NCBI GenBank assembly: GCA_019236485.1
Contig: JAFAIY010000445.1
Location: 1 to 7,733, forward strand
DNA length: 7,733 nucleotides
Reading direction: 5' to 3'
Source: Comamonas sp.
GTDB lineage: Bacteria > Pseudomonadota > Gammaproteobacteria > Burkholderiales > Burkholderiaceae_C
In this document: in pieces, positions 1 to 5,878 of the stretch
Layout: every line of letters begins with the position of its first letter
Position numbering within the stretch: position 1 is the first letter of the stretch
Notes under the pieces: model-generated
Told to the model about the DNA's origin: nothing
Database searches by the model: none
The model's input: the letters and a program-made list of their open reading frames with translations, nothing else
Translations under genes and position numbers: made by a program

Positions 1-744
1 GGGGATGCCCCAGCCCAGCACATGGAACATGGGCGTGATGGGCATGTAGACGTCGCCGCGGTGCAGGCGCTGCTCGCCCATGGGCGAGCACAGGCTCAGC
101 GCCGTGGCCATGGCATGCATCACGATATGGCGATGGCTGTAGCACACGCCCTTGGGGTCGCCCGTGGTGCCCGTGGTGTAGAAGGTGACGGCCTTGGTGT
201 TCTCGTCCAGCTCGGGGAAATCGTAGGCCGCATCGGCCTGGGAAACCAGGGCTTCGTACTCTCCGGCCACGGCAAAGCCGGTCGCCGGCACCAGGCCGTC
301 ATCCGAAAGCACGACGATGTGGCGAATCCGCGGCAGCTGCTTGCGGATCTGTTCGACCACGGGCAGGAAGTCACAGTGGACCAGCAGCACATCGGTGTCT
401 GCGTCCTGGAGCGTGTAGAGGATCTGCGCAGCAGACAGGCGCACGTTCACGGTGAACAGGGTGGCGCCCATCATGGGAATGCCGAAATAGCTCTCCAGAT
501 AACGGTGGCTATCCCAGTCCATCACGGCCACGGTGCTGCCGGGACACACGTCCAGCGCCGTCAGCGCATTGGCGAGCTGGCCGATGCGCTGGCGGAAGTC
601 GCGGTACTTGTAGCGCATCTGCCCGCGATAAGTGATCTCCTGATCCGCATGCAGGCTCATGGCATTGGTCAGCAACTGCTTGATCAGCAGCGGATAGGTG
701 TACGCCGAGGGTGTCGGAGTCAGCAGGTTATCGGTGGACTTCAT
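1..744 (-). CDS. AMP-dependent acyl-CoA ligase (AlkK/DmdB-like), C-terminal part outside window
   Basis: This gene encodes the first 248 residues of an adenylate-forming acyl-CoA synthetase; the window edge removes the rest. Such enzymes activate a carboxylic acid with ATP to an acyl-AMP and then transfer it to coenzyme A in the cytoplasm. The phosphate-binding motif TFYTTGTTGDPKGV lies at residues 187-200, and the conserved segment MPITPMFHVLGWGIP at 234-248. The form 'PMFHVxxWGxP' is shared with medium-chain fatty acid (AlkK) and methylmercaptopropionate (DmdB) ligases. The full protein would be expected at about 540 residues, so the C-terminal lid domain is missing here only because of the window. 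The start at 744 is the first ATG of the frame and has a weak GAGA-type ribosome site. It follows the Rieske gene by 61 bases on the same strand, so it is probably in the same unit. The substrate (fatty, branched or aromatic acid) cannot be told. The family call is firm and the subfamily is inferred. Confidence 0.5.
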   Translation of the reverse strand, partial: MKSTDNLLTPTPSAYTYPLLIKQLLTNAMSLHADQEITYRGQMRYKYRDFRQRIGQLANALTALDVCPGSTVAVMDWDSHRYLESYFGIPMMGATLFTVNVRLSAAQILYTLQDADTDVLLVHCDFLPVVEQIRKQLPRIRHIVVLSDDGLVPATGFAVAGEYEALVSQADAAYDFPELDENTKAVTFYTTGTTGDPKGVCYSHRHIVMHAMATALSLCSPMGEQRLHRGDVYMPITPMFHVLGWGIP

Positions 745-790
745 ATCGTCTCGAATCCATGGATGAGGGAAATGCAAGATGCTGCGATGC

Positions 791-804
791 GGCCGTTCCC
801 GGCC
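791..804 (-). other. short stem-loop between Rieske and ligase genes
   Basis: On the minus strand a five-base stem GGCCG/CGGCC closes a GGAA loop, which fits the stable GNRA tetraloop class. It begins directly after the Rieske stop codon. No T-run follows, so it is not an intrinsic terminator; it could protect the 3' end of the upstream message or slow ribosomes. Five base pairs in GC-rich DNA can occur by chance. Confidence 0.5.
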
Positions 805-805
805 C

Positions 806-1147
806 TCAGCAGCGCTGGGGCGGGCGCAGCCACAACCGATCTTCCAGTATGAGCACTTCATACAAGGGAATCAGCAATCTAGGTGACGCCGTGCACTGGC
901 CATTTCTGATGTCGAACTTGAGGCCATGGGCGGGGCAAGCGATCTCATGCCCCTGGCAAGGACCGCTGGCCATGGAGGCCCCCGCATGCGGGCAGCTGTT
1001 TTCCAGCGCGTAGAACTCGCCCTCCACATTGAGCAGCAAGACGGTCTCCCCACCAGGAACAAAGACCAGCTTGCGGCCGCCGGGAGGCAGGTCCTTGACG
1101 GGGCCGGCGGCAATCAGCGCCCGCTGAGGCAGAGCCGTCTCAGGCAT
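806..1147 (-). CDS. small Rieske-type [2Fe-2S] ferredoxin
   Basis: The 113-residue product is a stand-alone Rieske protein. The cluster ligands are visible as C52-x-H54 in SCPHAGAS and C71-x-x-H74 in CPAHG, and the N-terminal half (GPVKDLPPGGRKLVF...LLLNVEGEFYALEN) matches the usual small Rieske ferredoxin fold. Such proteins pass single electrons in the cytoplasm, usually from an NAD(P)H reductase to a Rieske non-heme oxygenase, and some act in nitrite reductase-like systems. No oxygenase alpha subunit or ferredoxin reductase is in this window. I chose the ATG at 1147, which overlaps the end of the preceding gene by eight bases (ATGCCTGA) and suggests translational coupling. A GTG at 1162 would add five residues. 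Neither start has a clear ribosome site. The protein ends in cysteine (RPPQRC). The Rieske assignment is firm; the redox partner is unknown. Confidence 0.5.
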   Translation of the reverse strand: MPETALPQRALIAAGPVKDLPPGGRKLVFVPGGETVLLLNVEGEFYALENSCPHAGASMASGPCQGHEIACPAHGLKFDIRNGQCTASPRLLIPLYEVLILEDRLWLRPPQRC

Positions 1148-1787
1148 GGGAAGCCGCGGCACGCATCATGAGCTGCAGCAGCTCGGCTGCGGGCACGGCC
1201 CCGGTCACCGGCCAGCGCCGGTTGAACACATAGTGGGGCACGCCGCCGCCATGGCTCATGGCCGGCCGCGCAGCGCGCTCGAGCAGCTCGGCCGCGGCCA
1301 CCTCCAGGCCCGCAGCATGCGCCAGCTCCAGCAGCGTGGCCGTGTCGCCTATATCGCGGCCCTGCTGGAAATAGGCCGCGAACAAGGACTCCACAAAATC
1401 GAGCATGGCCGGCATGGGCAACCGGTCCTGCGCGAGATTGACCAGAGCGCAAGCCTTGCGGCTGTTGGGAAAGACCGCAATCGCCTCGAAGTTCAGCGCC
1501 AGGCCGGCCTGCTGGGCGGCGGCGCGCACCTGGGCTCGGCGTGCGGCAACCGCCTCGGGCCCGCCCAGGCGCGCCTCGTAGAACGCCTGATAGGCTATGC
1601 CGGCCTCGGGAATCTGCGGCAGCAGAGTATCGGCATGCCAGTTCAGGTGCAGTTGCAAGCCGGGACTGCGCTCGCTCAGCAGAGTCCAGGCGGCGCGCAG
1701 ATTGCGCAGACCTATCCAGCACCAGGGGCAGATCAGGTCCAGATGGAAGTCGATGTGCAAGCTGTCGGAGCTTGGGTCACGGGACAT
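1140..1787 (-). CDS. FrnE/DsbA-like thioredoxin-fold oxidoreductase (2-hydroxychromene-2-carboxylate isomerase superfamily)
   Basis: The 215-residue protein starts with a beta strand and the active-site motif C20-P-W-C23 (DLICPWCWIGLRNL). This is characteristic of the FrnE branch of the DsbA family, which also holds glutathione-dependent 2-hydroxychromene-2-carboxylate isomerases. A helical insertion occupies about residues 60-175. The cis-proline loop is at GGGVPHYVFN (P184), followed by WPVTGAVPAAELLQLM. No signal peptide is visible, so it acts in the cytoplasm, as FrnE proteins do. The start at 1787 is set by a perfect AGGAGG seven bases upstream; the open frame runs further upstream but that part overlaps the previous gene. 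It begins 13 bases after the hydrolase stop and overlaps the Rieske gene at its end. Either a thiol-disulfide oxidoreductase role or a glutathione-dependent isomerase role in aromatic breakdown is possible. Two cysteines rather than one favour the redox role. Confidence 0.5.
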   Translation of the reverse strand: MSRDPSSDSLHIDFHLDLICPWCWIGLRNLRAAWTLLSERSPGLQLHLNWHADTLLPQIPEAGIAYQAFYEARLGGPEAVAARRAQVRAAAQQAGLALNFEAIAVFPNSRKACALVNLAQDRLPMPAMLDFVESLFAAYFQQGRDIGDTATLLELAHAAGLEVAAAELLERAARPAMSHGGGVPHYVFNRRWPVTGAVPAAELLQLMMRAAASHA

Positions 1788-1794
1788 GGTGCGC

Positions 1795-1800
1795 CCTCCT
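1795..1800 (-). promoter_or_regulatory. strong ribosome binding site of the FrnE-like gene
   Basis: AGGAGG on the minus strand, seven bases before the ATG at 1787. It is a perfect anti-Shine-Dalgarno match and fixes the start well downstream of the open frame's limit at 1949. Confidence 0.5.
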
Positions 1801-2382
1801 TCAGAGCAGATCGTGCAGCAGCGCCTCGGCGCCGCCCCATGGGCCGAAGCCCGCGGCGGGATTGAGGTGGCCGACCTCGCCCAGGTCCACCAGGCGCGCG
1901 CCCCAGTCCCTGGCCATCTGTTCGGCGCGCTCGAAGCCCGCCAGAGCATCGTTGCGGCTTGCCGCCACGATGGTGGGGAACGGCAGGAGCCGGCGCGGCA
2001 CGGGGCACCAGCCGCCCTGCTCTAGCTGCTCCAGCGTGGGATAGCCGGCCGGCATGGGCCGCTCCACATCTGCGGGCGTGGCGAGCAAGGCCCCCACGAT
2101 ACGGCCGCTGTGCTGCTGCGCCCAATGCACGGTGGTGATGCAGCCCGCGCTATGGGCCACGATGACGACCTTGCCCTCGATGGCGGCCAGCGTGTCGCCC
2201 AGCGCCTGCACGCGCGCGGCGCGGCTGAGCTTGTCGCGCTCCAGCGGCGGCACGCAGGCGACGCGCAGTTGCCGGGCCTGCAGCTGCTTTTGCAAATGGG
2301 TCTGCCAGTGGTCTTCCACATGGTCGCGCAGACCGGGAACGATCAGGAAAGTGATATCCGCGGGAAACGGGCTGGAGTGCAT
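1801..2382 (-). CDS. RBBP9/YdeN-like small alpha/beta hydrolase
   Basis: The 193-residue protein has the layout of RBBP9-type serine hydrolases. It has an N-terminal strand and turn ITFLIVPGLRDHVEDHWQ (10-27), a nucleophile elbow IVAHSAG with Ser78, an acidic residue in ASRNDAL (Asp145), and a C-terminal histidine in GEVGHLNPAAGFG (His172). Together they give a complete catalytic triad. The family is about 190 residues long, cytoplasmic, and mostly of unknown substrate, probably esters. The ATG at 2382 is preferred because the next upstream ATG (2415) lies inside the arm of a terminator hairpin and would add 11 residues not typical of the family. No clear ribosome site precedes 2382, so translation may be weak or start close to the 5' end of a message. 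The stop is 13 bases before the FrnE-like gene, so those two are surely co-transcribed. Its position suggests hydrolysis of an intermediate ester or lactone; that role is inferred. Confidence 0.5.
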   Translation of the reverse strand: MHSSPFPADITFLIVPGLRDHVEDHWQTHLQKQLQARQLRVACVPPLERDKLSRAARVQALGDTLAAIEGKVVIVAHSAGCITTVHWAQQHSGRIVGALLATPADVERPMPAGYPTLEQLEQGGWCPVPRRLLPFPTIVAASRNDALAGFERAEQMARDWGARLVDLGEVGHLNPAAGFGPWGGAEALLHDLL

Positions 2383-2405
2383 AGGGTTTGGCAAGCGTGT
2401 AAGTG

Positions 2406-2434
2406 AAAAACGCATGGCCTGCGTTGGGCCATGC
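2406..2434 (-). terminator. intrinsic terminator or attenuator after the dioxygenase gene
   Basis: On the minus strand a perfect eight-base stem GCATGGCC / GGCCATGC (2434-2427 with 2419-2412) closes a seven-base loop. One G follows and then five T (2410-2406). This is the standard form of a Rho-independent terminator. It lies 27 bases after the dioxygenase stop and before the hydrolase start at 2382. It therefore probably ends, fully or in part, the transcript of transporter, quinone oxidoreductase and dioxygenase. Six of the eight pairs are G-C. The T tract is short, so read-through is plausible. Confidence 0.5.
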
Positions 2435-2460
2435 TGGTTGTGGTGCTGCTAGAGGCGCGC

Positions 2461-3309
2461 TCAGAAAGGCTTGCTGCCTATGATCCCGGCACGCTCCATC
2501 TTGCGGTGGCAGGGCGGATAGTCCATCACCGCGTAATGCTGGGTGGCGCTGTTGTCCCAGATGGCGATGCTGTTGGGCTTCCAGCGCCAGCGCACCTGGT
2601 ACTCGGGAATCTGCGCCTGGCTGACCAGATAGCGCAGCAGCTCGCCCGCGCCATGGGTATGGTCCTGGCCCACGCGCACGCGCGCGGCCGTGTGGAAGTT
2701 GGTGAAGTGGGTCGTGAAGCCGTTCACATAAAGCACCTTCTCGCCGGTTTCCGCATGGGTGCGCACCACGGGATGCTCGGGATCGGGAAACTGGGCCTTG
2801 AGCGCCAGGCGCTTTTCGATAGGCATGGCCGCGCCGAAGCTGAACTCTATGCTGTGGCGCGCGCGCAGATCCCGGATCTGCTCTTTCACGCCCTCGGGCA
2901 GCCTGTCATAGGCCAGCACCATATTCGCCCACATGGTGTCGCCGCCCACGGGCGGGCATTCCACGCAGCGCAACACGGCGCCGAACTGCGGCGCTTCGCG
3001 CCAGGTGGTGTCGGAATGCCAGGCGTTCTCGTAGCGGTCCAGCGGCTGCTCGGGGTTCTTGTAGATCTGCACCAGGCCCGGATTCTCGGGGTCGCTGCCC
3101 ACAACGGGATGGTCCTCGAGCTCGCCGAACTTGCGCGCAAACGCCACATGTTCGGCGCGGCTGATGTCCTGGTCGCGCAGGAACAGCACGCGATGCGCGA
3201 GCAAGGCTTTGCGGATTTCGGCAAACAGCGCGGCGTCGTGCACGGCATCGGACAGGCGCACGCCGGTGAGTTCGGCGCCAATCGCGCAGGTCAGTTGTTC
3301 TACTTTCAT
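2461..3309 (-). CDS. TauD/TfdA-family Fe(II)/2-oxoglutarate-dependent dioxygenase
   Basis: The 282-residue protein matches the usual length of TauD/TfdA enzymes, which couple oxidative decarboxylation of 2-oxoglutarate to hydroxylation of a substrate, often releasing sulfite, sulfate or an aldehyde. The iron ligands are H98-x-D100 (NAWHSDTTW) and H258 (WDNSATQHYAVMDY). Thr125 (GGDTMW) and Arg269 fit the 2-oxoglutarate site, and Arg273 fits the arginine that holds an anionic substrate group. Compared from memory with E. coli TauD, the taurine contacts Tyr73 and Asn95 appear to be Val70 and Glu94, while the histidine of HPV (His67) is kept. It is therefore probably not a taurine enzyme. The start at 3309 has GGAGGAG seven bases upstream and follows the quinone oxidoreductase by 22 bases. 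Possible substrates include a sulfonate, a sulfate ester or an aryloxy or other carboxylate. The family is certain and the substrate unknown. Confidence 0.5.
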   Translation of the reverse strand: MKVEQLTCAIGAELTGVRLSDAVHDAALFAEIRKALLAHRVLFLRDQDISRAEHVAFARKFGELEDHPVVGSDPENPGLVQIYKNPEQPLDRYENAWHSDTTWREAPQFGAVLRCVECPPVGGDTMWANMVLAYDRLPEGVKEQIRDLRARHSIEFSFGAAMPIEKRLALKAQFPDPEHPVVRTHAETGEKVLYVNGFTTHFTNFHTAARVRVGQDHTHGAGELLRYLVSQAQIPEYQVRWRWKPNSIAIWDNSATQHYAVMDYPPCHRKMERAGIIGSKPF

Positions 3310-3316
3310 TTCTTGT

Positions 3317-3323
3317 CTCCTCC
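3317..3323 (-). promoter_or_regulatory. ribosome binding site of the dioxygenase gene
   Basis: GGAGGAG on the minus strand, seven bases before the ATG at 3309. It decides this start over the 48 residues of open frame that continue upstream into the previous gene. Confidence 0.5.
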
Positions 3324-3331
3324 CTCGTCGC

Positions 3332-4312
3332 TCAGAGCGTGAAGATCGCCGAGCCGATGATCTTGCGGGCCTCCAGGTCGCGATGCGCCTGGACCGCGTC
3401 GGCCAGCTCGTAGCGCTTGCTGATGTCGACCTTGATGCGGCCTTGGGCCACATGGCCGAAGAGTTCGCTGGCCAAAGCCGCCTTCTCCGCGGGATCGGCG
3501 ATGTAGTCGGCCGAGGCAGGCCGGGTCAGGAACAGCGAGCCCTTCATGGCCAGCAGCTGGGGGTTGAATGCCGGCACGGGGCCGGAGGCCGTGCCCAGGC
3601 AGACCATGAGGCCGCGGCGCTTGAGGCTGTTGAGCGAGGCCTCGAAAGTGTCCTTGCCCACGCTGTCGAACACGGCGTTCACGCCCACGCCGCCCGTGAT
3701 CTCGCGCACGCGGGCCGCCACGTCCTCGTGGCTGTAGTTGATGACGTGATCGCAGCCATGGGCCGTGGCGACCTGCGCCTTGGCCTCGGACGACACCGTG
3801 CCTATCACGTTCAGGCCTTCGAGCTTGGCCCATTGCGACACCAGCAGGCCCACGCCGCCGGCGGCCGCGTGCAGCAGAATGGTGTCGCCCTTCTTGAACT
3901 CCCAGATGCGGCGCATCAGATAGGCGGCCGTCAGGCCGCGCATGGTGATGGCGGCGGCCGTCTCGAAGCCGATGGCATCGGGCAGGCGGATCAGCGGCGC
4001 GGCGTCGATCAGGCGCTCGGTGCTGTAGGCGCCCAGGGTGTTGTGGGCTCCGGTATAGGTCACGCGGTCGCCGACCTGGAACTGGGTCACGCCCGCGCCC
4101 ACGGCCGTGACCGTGCCGCAGGCTTCGCTGCCTATGCCCGAGGGCAGCGGCGCGGGATACAGGCCGCTGCGGAAATAGGTGTCCGCAAAGTTCAGGGCCA
4201 CGGCGCCATGCTTGAGGCGGACCTGACCCGGGCCGGGATCGCCGACCTCGACCTCCTCGTAGCGCAGGACCTCGGGGCCGCCAACTTCATAGAAACGGGT
4301 CATCTTGGGCAT
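3332..4312 (-). CDS. zeta-crystallin-like NADPH:quinone oxidoreductase (MDR superfamily)
   Basis: The 326-residue protein belongs to the zinc-free quinone oxidoreductase branch of the medium-chain dehydrogenase/reductase superfamily and has the normal length of that branch. The N-terminal GroES-like domain spans about residues 1-120, with the family signature NFADTYFRSGLYP (41-53) and GIGSEACGTV (59-68). The conserved MRGLTAAYLMRR (124-135) is followed by the NADPH-binding loop HAAAGGVG (148-155) of the Rossmann domain. The cysteines and histidines of zinc-dependent alcohol dehydrogenases are not evident. Such enzymes reduce quinones or the double bond of alpha,beta-unsaturated carbonyl compounds with NADPH in the cytoplasm. 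I chose the ATG at 4312 because a GGAG sits five bases upstream; an in-frame ATG at 4345 would add 11 residues made of repeat sequence. It lies between the transporter and the dioxygenase and could detoxify or reduce a reactive enone intermediate, which is inference. Confidence 0.5.
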   Translation of the reverse strand: MPKMTRFYEVGGPEVLRYEEVEVGDPGPGQVRLKHGAVALNFADTYFRSGLYPAPLPSGIGSEACGTVTAVGAGVTQFQVGDRVTYTGAHNTLGAYSTERLIDAAPLIRLPDAIGFETAAAITMRGLTAAYLMRRIWEFKKGDTILLHAAAGGVGLLVSQWAKLEGLNVIGTVSSEAKAQVATAHGCDHVINYSHEDVAARVREITGGVGVNAVFDSVGKDTFEASLNSLKRRGLMVCLGTASGPVPAFNPQLLAMKGSLFLTRPASADYIADPAEKAALASELFGHVAQGRIKVDISKRYELADAVQAHRDLEARKIIGSAIFTL

Positions 4313-4317
4313 ACAAA

Positions 4318-4321
4318 CTCC
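4318..4321 (-). promoter_or_regulatory. ribosome binding site of the quinone oxidoreductase gene
   Basis: GGAG on the minus strand, five bases before the ATG at 4312. It supports this start over the in-frame ATG at 4345, which lies in the repeat region. Confidence 0.5.
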
Positions 4322-4342
4322 AATCAAATGCCAATCAAATGG
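4321..4342. repeat. tandem 11-base repeat in the transporter/oxidoreductase gap
   Basis: Two adjacent copies of CAATCAAATG followed by C or G occur at 4321-4331 and 4332-4342, and a third partial copy (CAATCA) starts at 4343. The array lies just upstream of the quinone oxidoreductase ribosome site, so each unit puts a TTGATTGG-like segment into the leader. It may be a slippage product with no function, or it may influence translation of that gene. Confidence 0.5.
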
Positions 4343-4355
4343 CAATCAGGGCGGG

Positions 4356-4375
4356 GAATGCGGTCAGCCGCATTC
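4356..4375 (-). other. perfect hairpin between transporter and quinone oxidoreductase genes
   Basis: GAATGCGG and CCGCATTC form a perfect eight-base stem around a four-base loop, 12 bases after the transporter stop. No T-run follows on the minus strand, so it does not look like an intrinsic terminator. A stem just after a membrane-protein gene inside an operon commonly works as an mRNA stability or processing element. That role is inferred; the pairing itself is seen. Confidence 0.5.
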
Positions 4376-4387
4376 GGGAAATGAATA

Positions 4388-5752
4388 TCAGGCTTGGGAC
4401 GCGGTCAAGGGCAGCACCAGGGCCGAGTTCTGCACGGGCAGTCCCTGGGCCTCCTGCCGGACTACGGCGGCCACCAGCGCCATATCGTCCTCATAGCTGC
4501 GCGCGGCCTTCCAGAAGCAGATGGCGGCCAGCACCGATATCGCAGGAATGGCCGCCAGCGCCAGGTTCAGGCCCCAGGTATCGGAGATCAGGCCGCCGAA
4601 GAACGGGCCTATGGCCAGGCCGAACAGGTTCTGGAACAGCGCCAGCACCGCGCTGCCCGTGGCGCGCAGGCCCGGGTGGGTGACGTTGAGCACGGTGCTG
4701 GTCGTCACGCCCACGGTGCAGGTCATGAGAAAGCCGCCGAGCAGAATCATTGCGTACTGCAGGCCGGCGCTCAGATCGGCCGCGAATGCGCAGCTCAGCA
4801 CCGCAAAGCTCAGCAGGGTCAGCACGCACATGGCCAGCAGCTTGTTGCGCGGGCGGCGCTGGCTGATGCGGTCGGCCACCCAGCCCCAGAACAGAGCGCC
4901 CACGGCGCAGCACAGCACCACCAGCGCCGCATGCCTGGCCGCAGTGGCCGAGTCCATGCCGTGATAGCGGTTGAAGAAGCTCGGCGTCCAGGCCCAGATG
5001 GTGGACACCACGATCAGCTGAAAAGCCCCGGCCAGGCATACCCACAGCAGGGTCGGTCCGTTGGTCAGCGCCTGGTAGAGACGGCCCAGAAAGGCCTTGG
5101 GACTGCGGCTTTGAATCCGGGGCTGGAACTTCACCACCACGCTCTTGTAATCGGGCACCAGCAGAAACAGCAGCGCCATGGCCAGACCCGGAAAGCCCAC
5201 GGCGCCGAAGGCCGCACGCCAGCCCCAGTGGTCGGCAATCGCTCCGCCCAGCATCACGCCCAGCACCGCGCCCAGGGCCGAAGCGGCAAAGAACGCGCCC
5301 AGCAATGTGGAGTGCAGACGCTTGGGAAACAGGCCGTTGACCAGGGCCGAGCCCACGGCGCCATAGCCGGTCTCGCCCAGGCCGACCACGGCGCGCGCCG
5401 CAAACAGCTGCGTGTAGTTGCGCGCAAACATGCAGGCGATGGTGGCCATGCTCCACACCGACGCCATGACGAAAATGCTTTTGACGCGGCCAAAGCGGTC
5501 GGCAATCATGGCCACGGGCAGGCTGCCCACGGCCACGACCACGGAGATCACCGAAACCAGCGCCCCCAGCTGCTTGTCCGACAAGCCCCATTCCTCCTTC
5601 AAATGCGGAAACAGGGAAACCACGATTTGCCGGTCTATATAGTCGGAGAGCATCAGCAGGAAAATCATCGCGAATGCAAACCAGGCGCGCGGCCGGCTTA
5701 CCGCATATTCATGGCTGTGATTGGCATGGGGGTCTGCTTCGGGTGCGAGCAT
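4388..5752 (-). CDS. MFS transporter (spinster-like / organic-anion type)
   Basis: The 454-residue protein is a Major Facilitator Superfamily permease of the inner membrane with about 12 hydrophobic segments. The first is near residues 23-43, the sixth near 180-200, and the last near 398-415. A long cytoplasmic loop at about 201-232 separates the halves. Motif A is visible as ADRFGRVKS (84-92) after helix 2, and its counterpart in the second half is VADRISQRR (292-300). Helix 1 ends in SDYIDRQIV, and helix 4 carries GLGETGYGAV with a buried Glu127, both common in spinster-like and organic-acid MFS carriers. The start at 5752 has GGAG seven bases upstream. It is the first gene of the leftward cluster and faces a divergent promoter region. 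By position it most likely imports the substrate of the cluster, though export of a toxic compound is also possible. Substrate specificity cannot be read from the sequence. Confidence 0.5.
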   Translation of the reverse strand: MLAPEADPHANHSHEYAVSRPRAWFAFAMIFLLMLSDYIDRQIVVSLFPHLKEEWGLSDKQLGALVSVISVVVAVGSLPVAMIADRFGRVKSIFVMASVWSMATIACMFARNYTQLFAARAVVGLGETGYGAVGSALVNGLFPKRLHSTLLGAFFAASALGAVLGVMLGGAIADHWGWRAAFGAVGFPGLAMALLFLLVPDYKSVVVKFQPRIQSRSPKAFLGRLYQALTNGPTLLWVCLAGAFQLIVVSTIWAWTPSFFNRYHGMDSATAARHAALVVLCCAVGALFWGWVADRISQRRPRNKLLAMCVLTLLSFAVLSCAFAADLSAGLQYAMILLGGFLMTCTVGVTTSTVLNVTHPGLRATGSAVLALFQNLFGLAIGPFFGGLISDTWGLNLALAAIPAISVLAAICFWKAARSYEDDMALVAAVVRQEAQGLPVQNSALVLPLTASQA

Positions 5753-5794
5753 TCATCGTCTCCATTTTCAGTGCGCTTTTTTATTTATTGAGCG

Positions 5795-5878
5795 AATGAA
5801 TCCACACCTTCTTCATTGAATCCAATATCAAATGCCCCGGTATTGAATCCAGGGTTTTGATAATTTCGCTTGATTCAA
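5795..5878. promoter_or_regulatory. repeated TGAATCCA elements, possible operator of the leftward cluster
   Basis: The octamer TGAATCCA occurs three times in direct orientation at 5797-5804, 5817-5824 and 5844-5851. The last two are part of an identical 10-mer ATTGAATCCA (5815-5824, 5842-5851). An inverted partial copy GATTCAA is at 5872-5878 within TTGATTCAA. They cluster 45-125 bases upstream of the transporter start, where a promoter is expected. Repeats of this kind are typical binding sites for a regulator, but no regulator gene is in the window and I cannot assign a family. Confidence 0.5.

Noticed and set aside
755..764. 10-base palindrome ATCCATGGAT before the ligase start
   Set aside because: It is short, includes a common NcoI-like core, and has no second copy in the window; likely chance.
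22..852. 276-codon plus-strand frame opposite the acyl-CoA ligase
   Set aside because: The minus strand carries the TTGTTGDPKG adenylation motif in a continuous frame from 744 to the window edge; the plus frame is its complement.
2383..2415. Upstream ATG at 2415 as start of the alpha/beta hydrolase
   Set aside because: The ATG is part of the 3' arm of the terminator stem, and the extra 11 residues are unlike the N-termini of the family.
3310..3453. N-terminal extension of the dioxygenase frame to 3453
   Set aside because: The extension overlaps the quinone oxidoreductase gene, is Arg/Ser-rich, and a GGAGGAG site marks the ATG at 3309.
2431..4384. Long plus-strand frames opposite the dioxygenase and quinone oxidoreductase
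   Set aside because: They are shadow frames of the two recognised enzymes, with no family motif and no ribosome site.
4394..5791. 465-codon open frame on the plus strand opposite the MFS transporter
   Set aside because: The translation is rich in His, Gln, Gly and Ala without any fold signature, and the opposite strand encodes a well-formed 12-helix transporter.
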